Shown: positions 1 to 8,204 of the stretch, one piece after another
How positions within the stretch are numbered: position 1 is the first letter of the stretch
Layout of the letters: each line of letters starts with the position of its first letter
NCBI GenBank assembly: GCA_030041435.1
Contig: JASHNW010000003.1
Span: 1 to 34,819, forward strand
Reading direction: 5' to 3'
Length of the DNA: 34,819 nt
Source of the DNA: Acidobacteriaceae bacterium
GTDB lineage: Bacteria; Acidobacteriota; Terriglobia; Terriglobales; Acidobacteriaceae
Notes under the pieces: model-generated
What the model was told of the DNA's origin: nothing
Databases searched by the model: none
What the model saw: the letters and a program-made list of their open reading frames with translations, nothing else
Position numbers and translations under genes: made by a program

Positions 1-299
1 ATCGTGTAGAAGTCGCACGGCGCCAGAAACCGATCCACCGTGGTCAGGTTGATGTGGTCTGCGTCGCAGTAGTACGGCTTCTTCCACCCCAGCGCCCGCA
101 CTGCCGCATGGGCCGCCGCCCGCGTGCTCGAAGGCTCCGACCCAATGATGTTGTGTTCGCGGTTCGACTTGTTCCACACCGGAATCACATCTACGCCCGC
201 CTCTGCCGCCTGCACGCACGCCTGCAGCTGCGCCCTGGCCTGGTGAGCAAAGCGGTCACCCACCCCAATCGAGAACTTGCCAAGTTCCAGTCCGCTCAT
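1..299 (-). CDS. uxaE: Tagaturonate epimerase family protein, N-terminal part
   Basis: Only the first 99 residues are in the window; the gene runs off the left edge. Family knowledge: UxaE interconverts D-tagaturonate and D-fructuronate, joining the galacturonate and glucuronate branches of hexuronate breakdown in the cytoplasm. The visible part holds the family-like stretches GVGDRFAHQ (residues 13-21), PVWNKSNREH (about 40-49) and YCDADHINL (about 77-85). Start ATG at 297-299 is preceded by GAGGAG and GAGG stretches. It is the third gene of an operon, 13 bases after the LarA-like gene and downstream of a hexuronate-type transporter, which supports the call. The substrate and full length cannot be judged from the fragment. 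Confidence 0.75.
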   Translation of the reverse strand, partial: MSGLELGKFSIGVGDRFAHQARAQLQACVQAAEAGVDVIPVWNKSNREHNIIGSEPSSTRAAAHAAVRALGWKKPYYCDADHINLTTVDRFLAPCDFYT

Positions 300-312
300 T
301 TTCCTCATCTCC

Positions 313-1587
313 TCAGTGCACAAACCGATCGCGATACGCCCAGAGCCCCAGCCCCGGATTTGCGACAAAGAAAATCTCTTCCCCGTCCATGCGATTGAAC
401 CCGTGCGTCAGCTTCGCCGGATCGTAGCGGCGCAGCATCTCGCCCAAATCGCCATAGGCGAACCCCACGCCCTCCACTTCTTCCCGCGTCAGGTGCCCAG
501 GGCACCACGTGATGGTGAAGCGCCCCTCCGACGATCCATGAATCAGGTGCGCCGCCGCGCTCAAATCCGCCGCCAGATCGGCATTCCTCGCCACAGCCTC
601 CAGTGTCGCCGGCGTGCCGCGATACCCGTATTTCCGGATCAGCGCATCGATCCCCCGATCCTCGCCGAACTCCTTCACTGCCGGCGCCAGCACGATTAGT
701 TCCGCTCCATCCGCCAGCGCCATGCGCGTGCGATACACCGCCTTGTTCCCCAGCCACGTGCTGTGAAACTCCTGCGGATCGAGATACACCACCGCCTTGC
801 GTAGCGGCTTGTCCATCATTTCGAAATTCACCTTAAGGCTCAGCGCCGCCGCGCGCTCGAAGCACTCCGCATCGTCTCCGATAAACACGCCGCGCAGCGC
901 CAGCCCGCCGTCCCGCGCGCGCCCCACCACCGTCTGCACGTAAACAATCGGCAGCTGCCGCAAGTACCGGTCCGACGCATAATTCAGCACCCGCCGCACC
1001 GGCGTATCGGCGCGCCCCATGATGCGCTCCATGCCGTACACCGCGCCCAGGTAATGGCTGCGGTTGATCCCCTCGCGTCCCCCGGTTCCGATCAGAATGT
1101 TCTTGTTGTAGTTCGCCATCCCGATCACTTCGTGCGGCACCACCTGCCCCACCGACAGGATCAGATCGAAATCGCCCCTCAGCAGCAGGCGGTTCACCTG
1201 CGCCGGCCACGAATAATCCAGCTTCCCTTCCGACTGCTCCCGAATAAACTCCGCCGGAACCTCGCCAAGCGTCTCAATATCCGTCCGCCAGTTGTGAATC
1301 TGTACCAGCGACTGTGGCAAATCCCCAAACATCCGCGTCAGCTGCTCCGCCGACATGGGCGCATGCGTCCCCAGCGCCGGCAGCACCGCCCGCAGCCGCT
1401 CCCCGTAGTATTCCCACGCATAACGCGTCAACTCGCCGGCCTTCGAATGCAGCCGCGTGATGTCCGGAGGCACCACCAGCACCCGCCGCCGCTCGCCCAG
1501 CTTCCCCAGCGCCTCAAACAGCAGCGATCGCAGCTCGGCCGGAGAAATCTCCAACTCGCACCCGCCGCGCTCCACAAACAGGCTCAT
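313..1587 (-). CDS. LarA-family nickel-dependent racemase/epimerase (DUF2088)
   Basis: 424 residues, the normal size for LarA. LarA enzymes racemise or epimerise 2-hydroxy acids with the nickel-pincer cofactor (NPN). The whole cofactor pocket is visible: PPDITR (D42, R45), GTHAPM (H75), PHE (H152), YNK (K162, the expected covalent attachment site) and RSH (H178). The H152-K162-H178 spacing of 10 and 16 is the same as H174-K184-H200 in lactate racemase. The start codon overlaps the transporter stop as ATGA (1584-1587), and uxaE follows 13 bases later. The context suggests a sugar-acid substrate (uronate or aldonate) rather than lactate; this is inference. NPN synthesis genes larB/C/E are not in the window. 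Confidence 0.85.
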   Translation of the reverse strand: MSLFVERGGCELEISPAELRSLLFEALGKLGERRRVLVVPPDITRLHSKAGELTRYAWEYYGERLRAVLPALGTHAPMSAEQLTRMFGDLPQSLVQIHNWRTDIETLGEVPAEFIREQSEGKLDYSWPAQVNRLLLRGDFDLILSVGQVVPHEVIGMANYNKNILIGTGGREGINRSHYLGAVYGMERIMGRADTPVRRVLNYASDRYLRQLPIVYVQTVVGRARDGGLALRGVFIGDDAECFERAAALSLKVNFEMMDKPLRKAVVYLDPQEFHSTWLGNKAVYRTRMALADGAELIVLAPAVKEFGEDRGIDALIRKYGYRGTPATLEAVARNADLAADLSAAAHLIHGSSEGRFTITWCPGHLTREEVEGVGFAYGDLGEMLRRYDPAKLTHGFNRMDGEEIFFVANPGLGLWAYRDRFVH

Positions 1588-2891
1588 GCCGCGAACTCAG
1601 CCTTTCTCAGCCCCGGCGCCAGCGCCAGAATGATCAGCAGTGCCAGCAGATACACGCTCGACGCCAGGATGAACAAGCTCACGTAGCTGTGCGTAATTTG
1701 CAGAATCCACCCCGCGCTCGCTGCCAGCAGCATCCCGCCCACCGAGCCGCCGCTCGTGCCAATGCCTACCACGGAACCAACCGCGCTCTTCGGAAACATG
1801 TCCGACGCCGTGGTGAACAGATTCGCCGACCAACCCTGGTGCGCCGCGGTCGCCAAACTCAGCAGCCCAATCGCCACCCATTCCGAGTGCAGCCGACCCG
1901 CGGTAAAGATCGGCACAACAGCGCACGCGCACAGAAACATCGCCGCCAGCCGCGCCCGCACCGGCGACAGTCCCAACTTCCGAAATGGCATCGGCAGCCA
2001 GCCTCCGCCAATGCTGCCCACCGACGACATCGTGTAGATGATGATGAGCGGCAGCCCCAGATGAGCCAGGTTTAGATGGAACCGGCTGCTGAAATACGAC
2101 GGCAGCCAGAACAGAAAAAACCACCAAATCGGATCGGTCAGAAATTTCCCGATCGCAAACGCCCACGTCTGTCGATACCCCAGCAGCCGCACCCACGGCA
2201 CCTTCGGCCCCATCTGCGCGGCAGCCTCTTCATAGATATGCCGCAGCTCCGCCCCGGTCAGCGTCGGATGATCCGCCGGCTTCCGGTAATTTCTGTACCA
2301 CCAGAAAATCCAGCACATGCTGAAGAATCCGGTCACCAGAAACGCCGCGCGCCAGCTGTAGTGCAGCGCCACCCACGGCACAATCAGCGGAGCCAGCACC
2401 GCGCCCACGTTCGCCCCGGAATTGAAGATCCCCGTCGCCAGCGATCGCTCCCTTTGCGGAAACCACTCCGCCACCGTCTTGATCGCCGCCGGGAAATTCC
2501 CCGACTCGCCCAGCCCCAGGCAGAACCGCGCAATCCCAAATTCAAACGCGCTGTTGGCCAGCGCATGCCCCATCGCGGAAAGGCTCCAGATGCCCATAAA
2601 CAGGCAATAGCCAATCCGCGTACCCAGCTTGTCGATCAGCCATCCCGCCGCCAGCACCCCCACCGCATACGCCAGCTGGAACGCGAACACCACATACCCG
2701 TAATGCACCTCGGTCAATCCGATCGTGTGCTGCAGCGTCGGCTTCAGGATCGCGATCACCTGGCGGTCCATGTAGTTGATCGAGGTCGCTGCAAACAGCA
2801 TCGCGCAGATGGTCCAGCGCACGCGCCCCAGCCGAAACGTGCCCGTCTCCTCCGGCCCGCTCATCACACCCGCATTGCCAGCGTCTCTCAT
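1584..2891 (-). CDS. exuT: MFS transporter, hexuronate (ExuT)-like, ACS family
   Basis: 435 residues with about 12 hydrophobic segments. The N-terminal half has the anion:cation symporter (ACS) family features: INYMDRQ after TM1, LIDKLGTRIG in the loop between TM2 and TM3, and GLGESGNFPAAIK in TM4, a block typical of ExuT/GudP-type sugar-acid symporters. Likely role: proton-coupled import of glucuronate or galacturonate through the inner membrane. First gene of the operon with the LarA-like gene and uxaE, and preceded by a GntR-type operator. Start ATG at 2891 has GAGAGGA about 14 bases upstream; an alternative ATG at 2864 has no clear ribosome binding site. The exact substrate is inferred from the neighbours. 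Confidence 0.85.
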   Translation of the reverse strand: MRDAGNAGVMSGPEETGTFRLGRVRWTICAMLFAATSINYMDRQVIAILKPTLQHTIGLTEVHYGYVVFAFQLAYAVGVLAAGWLIDKLGTRIGYCLFMGIWSLSAMGHALANSAFEFGIARFCLGLGESGNFPAAIKTVAEWFPQRERSLATGIFNSGANVGAVLAPLIVPWVALHYSWRAAFLVTGFFSMCWIFWWYRNYRKPADHPTLTGAELRHIYEEAAAQMGPKVPWVRLLGYRQTWAFAIGKFLTDPIWWFFLFWLPSYFSSRFHLNLAHLGLPLIIIYTMSSVGSIGGGWLPMPFRKLGLSPVRARLAAMFLCACAVVPIFTAGRLHSEWVAIGLLSLATAAHQGWSANLFTTASDMFPKSAVGSVVGIGTSGGSVGGMLLAASAGWILQITHSYVSLFILASSVYLLALLIILALAPGLRKAEFAA

Positions 2892-3012
2892 GCCGGGAAT
2901 TGCATTCCTCTCAAGCCGATCAGCCCTGCGCGACCATGGTAATCTGCGCCGCAGCAGCGGTCTTCGGCCTCATCGTAGTCTCAAAGCAGACGCGCCAGGC
3001 GGACGCTCCCCA

Positions 3013-3027
3013 AGTGGTCCGACCACT
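3013..3027. promoter_or_regulatory. GntR (FadR-type) operator
   Basis: AGTGGTC-C-GACCACT is a perfect 7-1-7 inverted repeat. Its core TGGTCCGACCA fits the FadR-subfamily GntR consensus TNGTNNNACNA. FadR-type regulators (UxuR, ExuR, LldR and similar) commonly control sugar-acid operons. The site is centred near the predicted transcription start of the exuT-like operon, where binding would block initiation. The regulator gene itself is not in the window. Confidence 0.75.
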
Positions 3028-3055
3028 AGAATACACGCCCCACCCAGGGCCAAAG
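3028..3055 (-). promoter_or_regulatory. Predicted promoter of the uronate operon
   Basis: On the minus strand a -10 box TATTCT (3028-3033) follows a weak -35 CTTTGG (3050-3055) at 16 bases. The -10 directly abuts the GntR-type operator, which gives the assignment more weight than the box scores alone would. Confidence 0.4.
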
Positions 3056-3266
3056 GATGCCGCAAAGAGTACACCAAAAAGACCGTGCGACCATGAGATG
3101 AGCGCCCACCAGTCAGATCGCCGGATCGCAGTCCTTCACACCAGGTGGTTGATCGCTGCTCCAGGTTCTCGTCCGGCATTGCGAGCATCGCTGACAGTGG
3201 TCACCGTCCTGGGCACGCAAATCCGCCCAAGCCTTCGAGCCAGTCTGTAGGGTGTGTCCCGGGCTG

Positions 3267-3659
3267 CTACGAGCCCGTCCGCGCCGCTCGGTTCAACTCC
3301 CGCGCCGAGCGCACCGGCTTCTTCTGCGAGCGCACCAGCTTGGGCTCCGGAGCCTCTTCCAGGCCTGACCGCCGGTCCATCCACTCGTCCAGCCGCGACT
3401 TGCGGAACCGCCACCGGTTCCCCAGCCGAAATGCCGGGATAAATCCTGTGGCTGCATAGCGATACAGACTGTCCGCGCTGATGCCCAGATAGTGGGCCGC
3501 CTGGCGGATGTCCATCACTTCCCGTACTTCCGACTGCGCAAGCGCGGCTTTCACGGCTCCTCCGATCAACTGGGGCATCGCCATGTATACCACGGCGCCC
3601 CGGCCGAAAGAAACAGCCATTTCCCAGGGAAACCCGAAAGCAAACCCCACCCTGCCCAT
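3267..3659 (-). CDS. Excisionase-family (HTH_17) DNA-binding protein
   Basis: Up to 130 residues. The core, residues about 49-98, is a MerR/excisionase-like winged helix-turn-helix: MDIRQAAHYLGISADSLYRY for the helix-turn-helix and IPAFRLGNRWRFRKSRLDEW for the wing and last helix. It is followed by a basic tail. The first 25-47 residues look non-conserved; ATGs at 3584 and 3578, or at the core methionine, could be the true start and none has a good ribosome binding site. It lies 33 bases downstream of the phosphofructokinase gene on the same strand, so it may be co-transcribed. No integrase or other mobile gene is nearby, so it is more likely a small regulator than a phage excisionase. Confidence 0.7.
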   Translation of the reverse strand: MGRVGFAFGFPWEMAVSFGRGAVVYMAMPQLIGGAVKAALAQSEVREVMDIRQAAHYLGISADSLYRYAATGFIPAFRLGNRWRFRKSRLDEWMDRRSGLEEAPEPKLVRSQKKPVRSARELNRAARTGS

Positions 3660-3692
3660 CCGGGCGGACAGGCAGAGCGGGGTCCGATTTGC

Positions 3693-4730
3693 CTACAGCT
3701 TCGGCTCCAGCCCGCTGATGATTTCGAGGAAGCTGTCGTCCACCGTGCGGTTCTTCGCGATCGCTTCGGCCAGCGGAATGTCCTCGATCTTCGTCCCGCG
3801 CAGCACCACCAGCCGCCCGAACTTGCCTTGGTGCACCAAGTCGATAGCTGCCAGGCCGTAGCGTGTCGCCAGCATCCGGTCGTACGCCGTCGGCGTTCCG
3901 CCGCGCTGCGTATGCCCCAGGTTCACCGAGCGCGTCTCGTAGCCGGTCTTCTTCTCGATCTCCTCCGCCAGGTGCTCGCCAATCCCGCTCAGTTGCGCGT
4001 GCCCGAATGAGTCCACCTTGTTCCCCTTCGTTGCCTGCGCGCCCGAGTCCGGCAGCTTCGCACCCTCCGCCACCACCACAATGCCGTACTTCTTCCCGTG
4101 ATCGTAGTTATGCTTCAGGATCGCACACACATGTTCCAGATCGATCGGCTTTTCCGGCACCAGCACCACGTGCGCCCCTCCGGCTACGCCCGCCGTCAGC
4201 GCAATCCACCCCGCGTCGCGGCCCATCACTTCGCACACGATCACGCGCTCGTGCGACTCCGCTGTCGTATGCAGCCGATCCACCGCCTCGGTCGCAATCA
4301 TCACCGCCGTGTCGAAGCCGAAGCACACATCCGTCCCGTTCAAATCGTTGTCGATCGTCTTCGGCACGCCCACCCCCGGCACACCTGCCTGAATCAGCGC
4401 ATTCGTCACCGACTGCGTGTCGTCGCCCCCGATCGCGATCAGCGCGTCCAGCTTGTTCGCCCTCAGCACCTGCACGCACTTCTCGATGCCGCCCTCGATC
4501 TTCCGAACGTTCGTGCGCGACGTCCGCAGGATCGTACCGCCCTTTTCCAGAATTCCGTCCACCTTCTCGAGCGTCAGCGGAACCGTCTTGTTCTCCAGAA
4601 CCCCGCGCCAGCCCTCCAGAAACCCGACGAACTGATCGCCATAATGAATGATGCCTTTTTTCACAGCCGCATGAATCACGGCATTCAGACCCGGGCAGTC
4701 TCCGCCGCCCGTCAACACACCGATTCGCAT
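3693..4730 (-). CDS. pfp: 6-phosphofructokinase, predicted PPi-dependent (group III type)
   Basis: 345 residues. Phosphorylates fructose 6-phosphate to fructose 1,6-bisphosphate in glycolysis; PPi-dependent forms are reversible. Visible motifs: GVLTGGGDCPGLN (4-16), AIGGDDT (99-105), GVPKTIDNDL (121-130, catalytic D127) and VMGRDAGW (168-175). Residues 104 and 124 decide the phosphoryl donor in this family: ATP enzymes have Gly104, whereas PPi enzymes have Asp104 with Lys124. Here they are Asp104 and Lys124, pointing to PPi. The start at 4730 has GGAGAAAG just upstream; the reading frame stays open to 5012, but that extension has no family similarity and crosses the predicted promoter. An ATP- or mixed-donor enzyme cannot be excluded without assay. 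Confidence 0.9.
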   Translation of the reverse strand: MRIGVLTGGGDCPGLNAVIHAAVKKGIIHYGDQFVGFLEGWRGVLENKTVPLTLEKVDGILEKGGTILRTSRTNVRKIEGGIEKCVQVLRANKLDALIAIGGDDTQSVTNALIQAGVPGVGVPKTIDNDLNGTDVCFGFDTAVMIATEAVDRLHTTAESHERVIVCEVMGRDAGWIALTAGVAGGAHVVLVPEKPIDLEHVCAILKHNYDHGKKYGIVVVAEGAKLPDSGAQATKGNKVDSFGHAQLSGIGEHLAEEIEKKTGYETRSVNLGHTQRGGTPTAYDRMLATRYGLAAIDLVHQGKFGRLVVLRGTKIEDIPLAEAIAKNRTVDDSFLEIISGLEPKL

Positions 4731-4847
4731 CGCTTTCTCCCTGTTTTTGGAATTTCCCTGAGACCGCCGGAACCCTGCGCGCAGAGTCCGCGAGCCGCCC
4801 CGCTCGTTGGCGCGGCAGCTCCGCTCAAACGTGTGACCTTTACCTCG

Positions 4848-4877
4848 ATGATACGGTCCGCACGTCGGCTGGTTCAA
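4848..4877 (-). promoter_or_regulatory. Predicted sigma-70 promoter of the phosphofructokinase gene
   Basis: On the minus strand -35 TTGAAC (4872-4877) and -10 TATCAT (4848-4853) are 18 bases apart, four and five matches to consensus. This would give a leader of about 110 bases before the start at 4730, and shows that the longer reading frame would need translation of the promoter itself. Confidence 0.45.
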
Positions 4878-4931
4878 ATGACGAAAATACCTTCCCCTGC
4901 GCGCCATGTGGACGGATAATGGGGCACTATC

Positions 4932-7900
4932 ATGCCACGGCTCCGGTTTTGTTGTTCTTTTTCGCTCCTGCCTCTTCTCTGCCTGCTCGCCTCCGTATCT
5001 CTGGCCCAGCAAAAAACATCAGAGGAGCCCAAAATCGTTACCACTGTCGAGGTGCAGCCGGAGAAACCCGACTACTCCAAAGAGGGCGCCATCTTCGAGA
5101 AAGTCGCCACCAGCTTCGACTTCAACGCCGACGGCACCGGCACAAAAACCATCGAAGTCGCAGCGCGCGTCCAGTCTGCAGCCGCGGTGCAACAGTTTGG
5201 CGTCATCACTTTCCCCTACGCCTCCGGCAACGAGCGCATCGCCGTGGACTACCTGCGCGTGTGCAAGCCCGACGGCTCCGTCGTCGAGACGCCCGCCTCC
5301 GATGCCCAGGACATGCCCACCGACGTCACCCGCGCAGCCCCCTTTTACAGCGACCTCAAAGAGCTGCAGATTCCCGTCAAGTCCCTCAGCCCCGGCGACG
5401 AAATCCAGTACCGCATTCATTTCGACATCTTCAAACCCGAGGCGGAAGGACAGTTCTGGGGCTCCAACAGCTGGATTACCACCAACGTCGTTCTCGACCA
5501 GACGATACAGCTCTCGTTCCCGAGCAACAAATACGTCCTCGTGCTCAGCCCCTCCCAAACGCCACAAATCTCCGAGCAGAGCGGCCGCAAAACCTATGTT
5601 TGGAAATCTTCGCAGTTGAAGGCGACCGGCGGCGACGACAAGGGCACGCCCGATCCGGACGCCATGCCCTCAGTCGCCTGGACCACATTCCATAGCTGGC
5701 AGGAAGTCGGCGACTGGTGGGCATCGCTGGCCAAAGATCGTGCCGCCGTCACGCCGGAGATTCAATCGAAAGTCCAGGAGCTGCTGCAGGGCAAGACCAC
5801 CGACGAAGAAAAGATGCAGGCCATTTACAACTTTGTCTCGCTCCAGGTGCGCTACATCGGAGTCGCCTTCGGCGTCGGCCGCTATCAGCCCCACAGCGCC
5901 GAGGAAGTGCTCGAAAACCAGTACGGCGACTGCAAAGACAAGGACACGCTCCTCCAGGCCATGCTGAAAGCCGCTGGCTTCGATGCGTGGCCCGCCCTCA
6001 TCGGGAGCGCGCACAAGCTGCATCCGGAGCTGCCCTCGCCGGAGCAGTTCGACCACGTCATCACCGTCGTTCCGCGCGGTAACTCCGTCATCTGGCTCGA
6101 CAGCACCCCCGAAATCACTCCCTGGGAGATGCTGATCGCTCCCCTGCGCGACAAGCAGGCCCTCGTCATGCCCACCACAGGCGAGCCAAAGCTGATGCGC
6201 ACCCCCGCCGACAGTCCGTTCCCGTTCCTCACCACCTACACCGCGATCGCCAAGCTCGACAGCGACGGAACCCTCTCCGGCCACATCTCCCTCACCATGC
6301 GCGGCGACTCGGAAATCGTCTTCCGCGAGCTCTACCGCGCCACGCCTCGCGCGCAGTGGCAGCAGCTTGCGCAAAACATCTCCCAGAACCTGGGCTACGC
6401 CGGCACCGTGAGCAACCTCGACGTCAGCCGCCCCGACCGGACCGACCAGCCCTTCCAGACTTCCTGGGACTACGACCGCAAAGAATATGCCGACTGGGCC
6501 AACCACCGCATCCTGCCCCTCATGACGGTCGTCGATCTGCCTGCCGCCGGTGATTCCGGCAAGCCTGTCGACCTGCCCTCCAAAGAAACCGAAACCTTTC
6601 ACTCGGAAATCACCCTCCCAGCGCAGTACACGGCTGTTCTGCCGCAATCTGTGAAGTACGCCTCGCCCTGGGCCACCTACGAGACCACCTACAAACTCGA
6701 CGGCAACAAATTCATCACCGATCGCAAAGTCCAGATCCTCGACTCCAAAGTTCCCGCAGATCAGGCGCAGAAATACAAAGACTTCATGGACAAAGTCTCC
6801 ACGGACGCAGGCCAGTACGTGCAGCTCGTGGCTGCCGGCGGCCCCAAACCCGACACCACCCCCAGCAACCCTGACGCTGTGGGCCTCATCCAGGCGGCGT
6901 GGGCGGAGCTGAACAATCACAACCCGTCCGCCGCACGCACCGATCTCCAGAACGCCGAACAGCTCAATCCCCGCGAGCGCGGCCTCTGGGCCGAGTACGG
7001 CGCCCTCGACATGATGGAGAACCGCCTCGACGACGCCCAGGCCGACCTGCACAAAGAAATCCAGTACCATCCGGACAACGCGCAGGTTTACAACATGCTC
7101 GCGGCCCTCGAGGTGCGCATGAAGAACACCGACGCCGCCATCGCCACGCTCCAGGATCTCCTTAAAGTATTTCCCGATGACGTCTCGGGCGAGATTAGCC
7201 TGGGCTCTCTGCTCGTGCTCGAAAAGAAATACAACGATGCCGCGACCCTGCTCGAGGGTGCGGCGAAAAAATCCCCGGCCAACAAAATCCTCGACATCCA
7301 AGCCGGCCACGCGGACATCCTCGCCGGCAAGCGCGATGCCGGTGCCGCCCTGCTGCACAGCGCCCTCGACGGCAGCGACTCTCCCGAGATCCTCAACGAC
7401 GCCTCCTACGAGATGGCCGACGGCAACCTCGATCTGCCCGCGGCGGAAGCTGGCTGCAAAAAGGCCCTCGACATCCTCGACAAGCAGACCTCCGCCATCA
7501 CCCTCGCCGGCCTCACCCGAGATGACATCCAGCACGTACAGCTGCTCACCGCCACCTGGGACACGATGGGCTGGATTTATTTCCGCGAAGGCAAAACGGA
7601 TTTGGCGGAGAGCTACGTTCGCGCCGCGTGGTTCACCTCTCAGCCCAGCGAAGTCGGCGATCACCTCGGCCAGATCTACGAAAAAGAGGGCCGTCTGCAG
7701 GATGCGGCCAACACCTACGCTCTCGCTGACGCAGCCGGCACGTTGAGCCCGTCGCCGCAAGGCAAAGAAGACGTGGCCAACCGCGAAAAAGCCCTCGCCG
7801 CCAGGGGATTTCATGCAAAGTTCCGCGATGCCGGCGAAGAGCTGGGCAAGCAGCGCTCGGTCTACCTCCCGCGTATCACCAAAGATTTCTCCTCCGCCGA

Positions 7901-8126
7901 CTTCTTCGTGCTTCTCTCCCCCGGCAAGGTCGAGGACGTCAGCTTCATCAAGGGCGACGAACGCCTGAAGAGCGCCGCCGATCTCCTGCGCAAAGCCGAT
8001 TTCGGCGCGCAATTCCCCCAGGGCTCCGACGCTCGCCTCGCCCGCCGCGGCATCCTCGCCTGTTCCGGCGTAACGGATCAGTGCCAGTTCACTCTGCTCC
8101 TGCCCCAGTCGGTATCGATCAACTGA
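4932..8126 (+). CDS. Secreted DUF3857 / transglutaminase-like / TPR protein
   Basis: 1064 residues. A signal peptide (hydrophobic stretch 8-23, cleavage near SLA/QQ) sends it across the inner membrane. Residues about 60-240 fit DUF3857. Residues about 285-395 are a transglutaminase-like core with an intact Cys-His-Asp triad: C334 in YGDCKDKD, H375 in FDHVI and D390 in WLDSTPE. From about 650 to 890 there are tetratricopeptide-like helical repeats, suited to protein binding. The combination is common in Acidobacteriota and Bacteroidetes, but the substrate is unknown; a periplasmic peptidase or crosslinking role is possible. No strong ribosome binding site precedes the ATG, and a GATAAT box at 4915-4920 would give an almost leaderless transcript. 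Confidence 0.85.
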   Translation: MPRLRFCCSFSLLPLLCLLASVSLAQQKTSEEPKIVTTVEVQPEKPDYSKEGAIFEKVATSFDFNADGTGTKTIEVAARVQSAAAVQQFGVITFPYASGNERIAVDYLRVCKPDGSVVETPASDAQDMPTDVTRAAPFYSDLKELQIPVKSLSPGDEIQYRIHFDIFKPEAEGQFWGSNSWITTNVVLDQTIQLSFPSNKYVLVLSPSQTPQISEQSGRKTYVWKSSQLKATGGDDKGTPDPDAMPSVAWTTFHSWQEVGDWWASLAKDRAAVTPEIQSKVQELLQGKTTDEEKMQAIYNFVSLQVRYIGVAFGVGRYQPHSAEEVLENQYGDCKDKDTLLQAMLKAAGFDAWPALIGSAHKLHPELPSPEQFDHVITVVPRGNSVIWLDSTPEITPWEMLIAPLRDKQALVMPTTGEPKLMRTPADSPFPFLTTYTAIAKLDSDGTLSGHISLTMRGDSEIVFRELYRATPRAQWQQLAQNISQNLGYAGTVSNLDVSRPDRTDQPFQTSWDYDRKEYADWANHRILPLMTVVDLPAAGDSGKPVDLPSKETETFHSEITLPAQYTAVLPQSVKYASPWATYETTYKLDGNKFITDRKVQILDSKVPADQAQKYKDFMDKVSTDAGQYVQLVAAGGPKPDTTPSNPDAVGLIQAAWAELNNHNPSAARTDLQNAEQLNPRERGLWAEYGALDMMENRLDDAQADLHKEIQYHPDNAQVYNMLAALEVRMKNTDAAIATLQDLLKVFPDDVSGEISLGSLLVLEKKYNDAATLLEGAAKKSPANKILDIQAGHADILAGKRDAGAALLHSALDGSDSPEILNDASYEMADGNLDLPAAEAGCKKALDILDKQTSAITLAGLTRDDIQHVQLLTATWDTMGWIYFREGKTDLAESYVRAAWFTSQPSEVGDHLGQIYEKEGRLQDAANTYALADAAGTLSPSPQGKEDVANREKALAARGFHAKFRDAGEELGKQRSVYLPRITKDFSSADFFVLLSPGKVEDVSFIKGDERLKSAADLLRKADFGAQFPQGSDARLARRGILACSGVTDQCQFTLLLPQSVSIN

Positions 8127-8204
8127 GGACTCATCCCCGGATTCGTCCGCTGCGATTCACAACATGTGCATCGATTCCCGAAACACACCCGGTAGAATCT
8201 CCCC

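Larger units (their letters stand above)
2892..3266. other. Intergenic control region upstream of the uronate operon
   Basis: 375 bases between the exuT-like start and the HTH gene stop. It contains the predicted exuT promoter and the GntR-type operator listed separately, giving a leader of about 130 bases. A short inverted repeat (GGGCT/GAGCCC, 3261-3276) lies over the end of the HTH gene and could help end its transcript. No convincing gene or RNA was seen in the rest. Confidence 0.5.

Noticed and set aside
3267-3659. Phage excisionase marking an integrated element
   Set aside because: The fold is right but there is no integrase, attachment-site repeat or phage gene nearby.
4731-5012. N-terminal extension of the phosphofructokinase
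   Set aside because: No similarity, poor start context, and it covers the predicted promoter; the ATG at 4730 has a good ribosome binding site and the family N-terminus.
5670-8012. 780-codon open frame on the minus strand
   Set aside because: Antisense to the DUF3857/transglutaminase gene; GC-rich third positions keep the opposite frame open. Its translation is low-complexity Gly/Val/Glu without a family.
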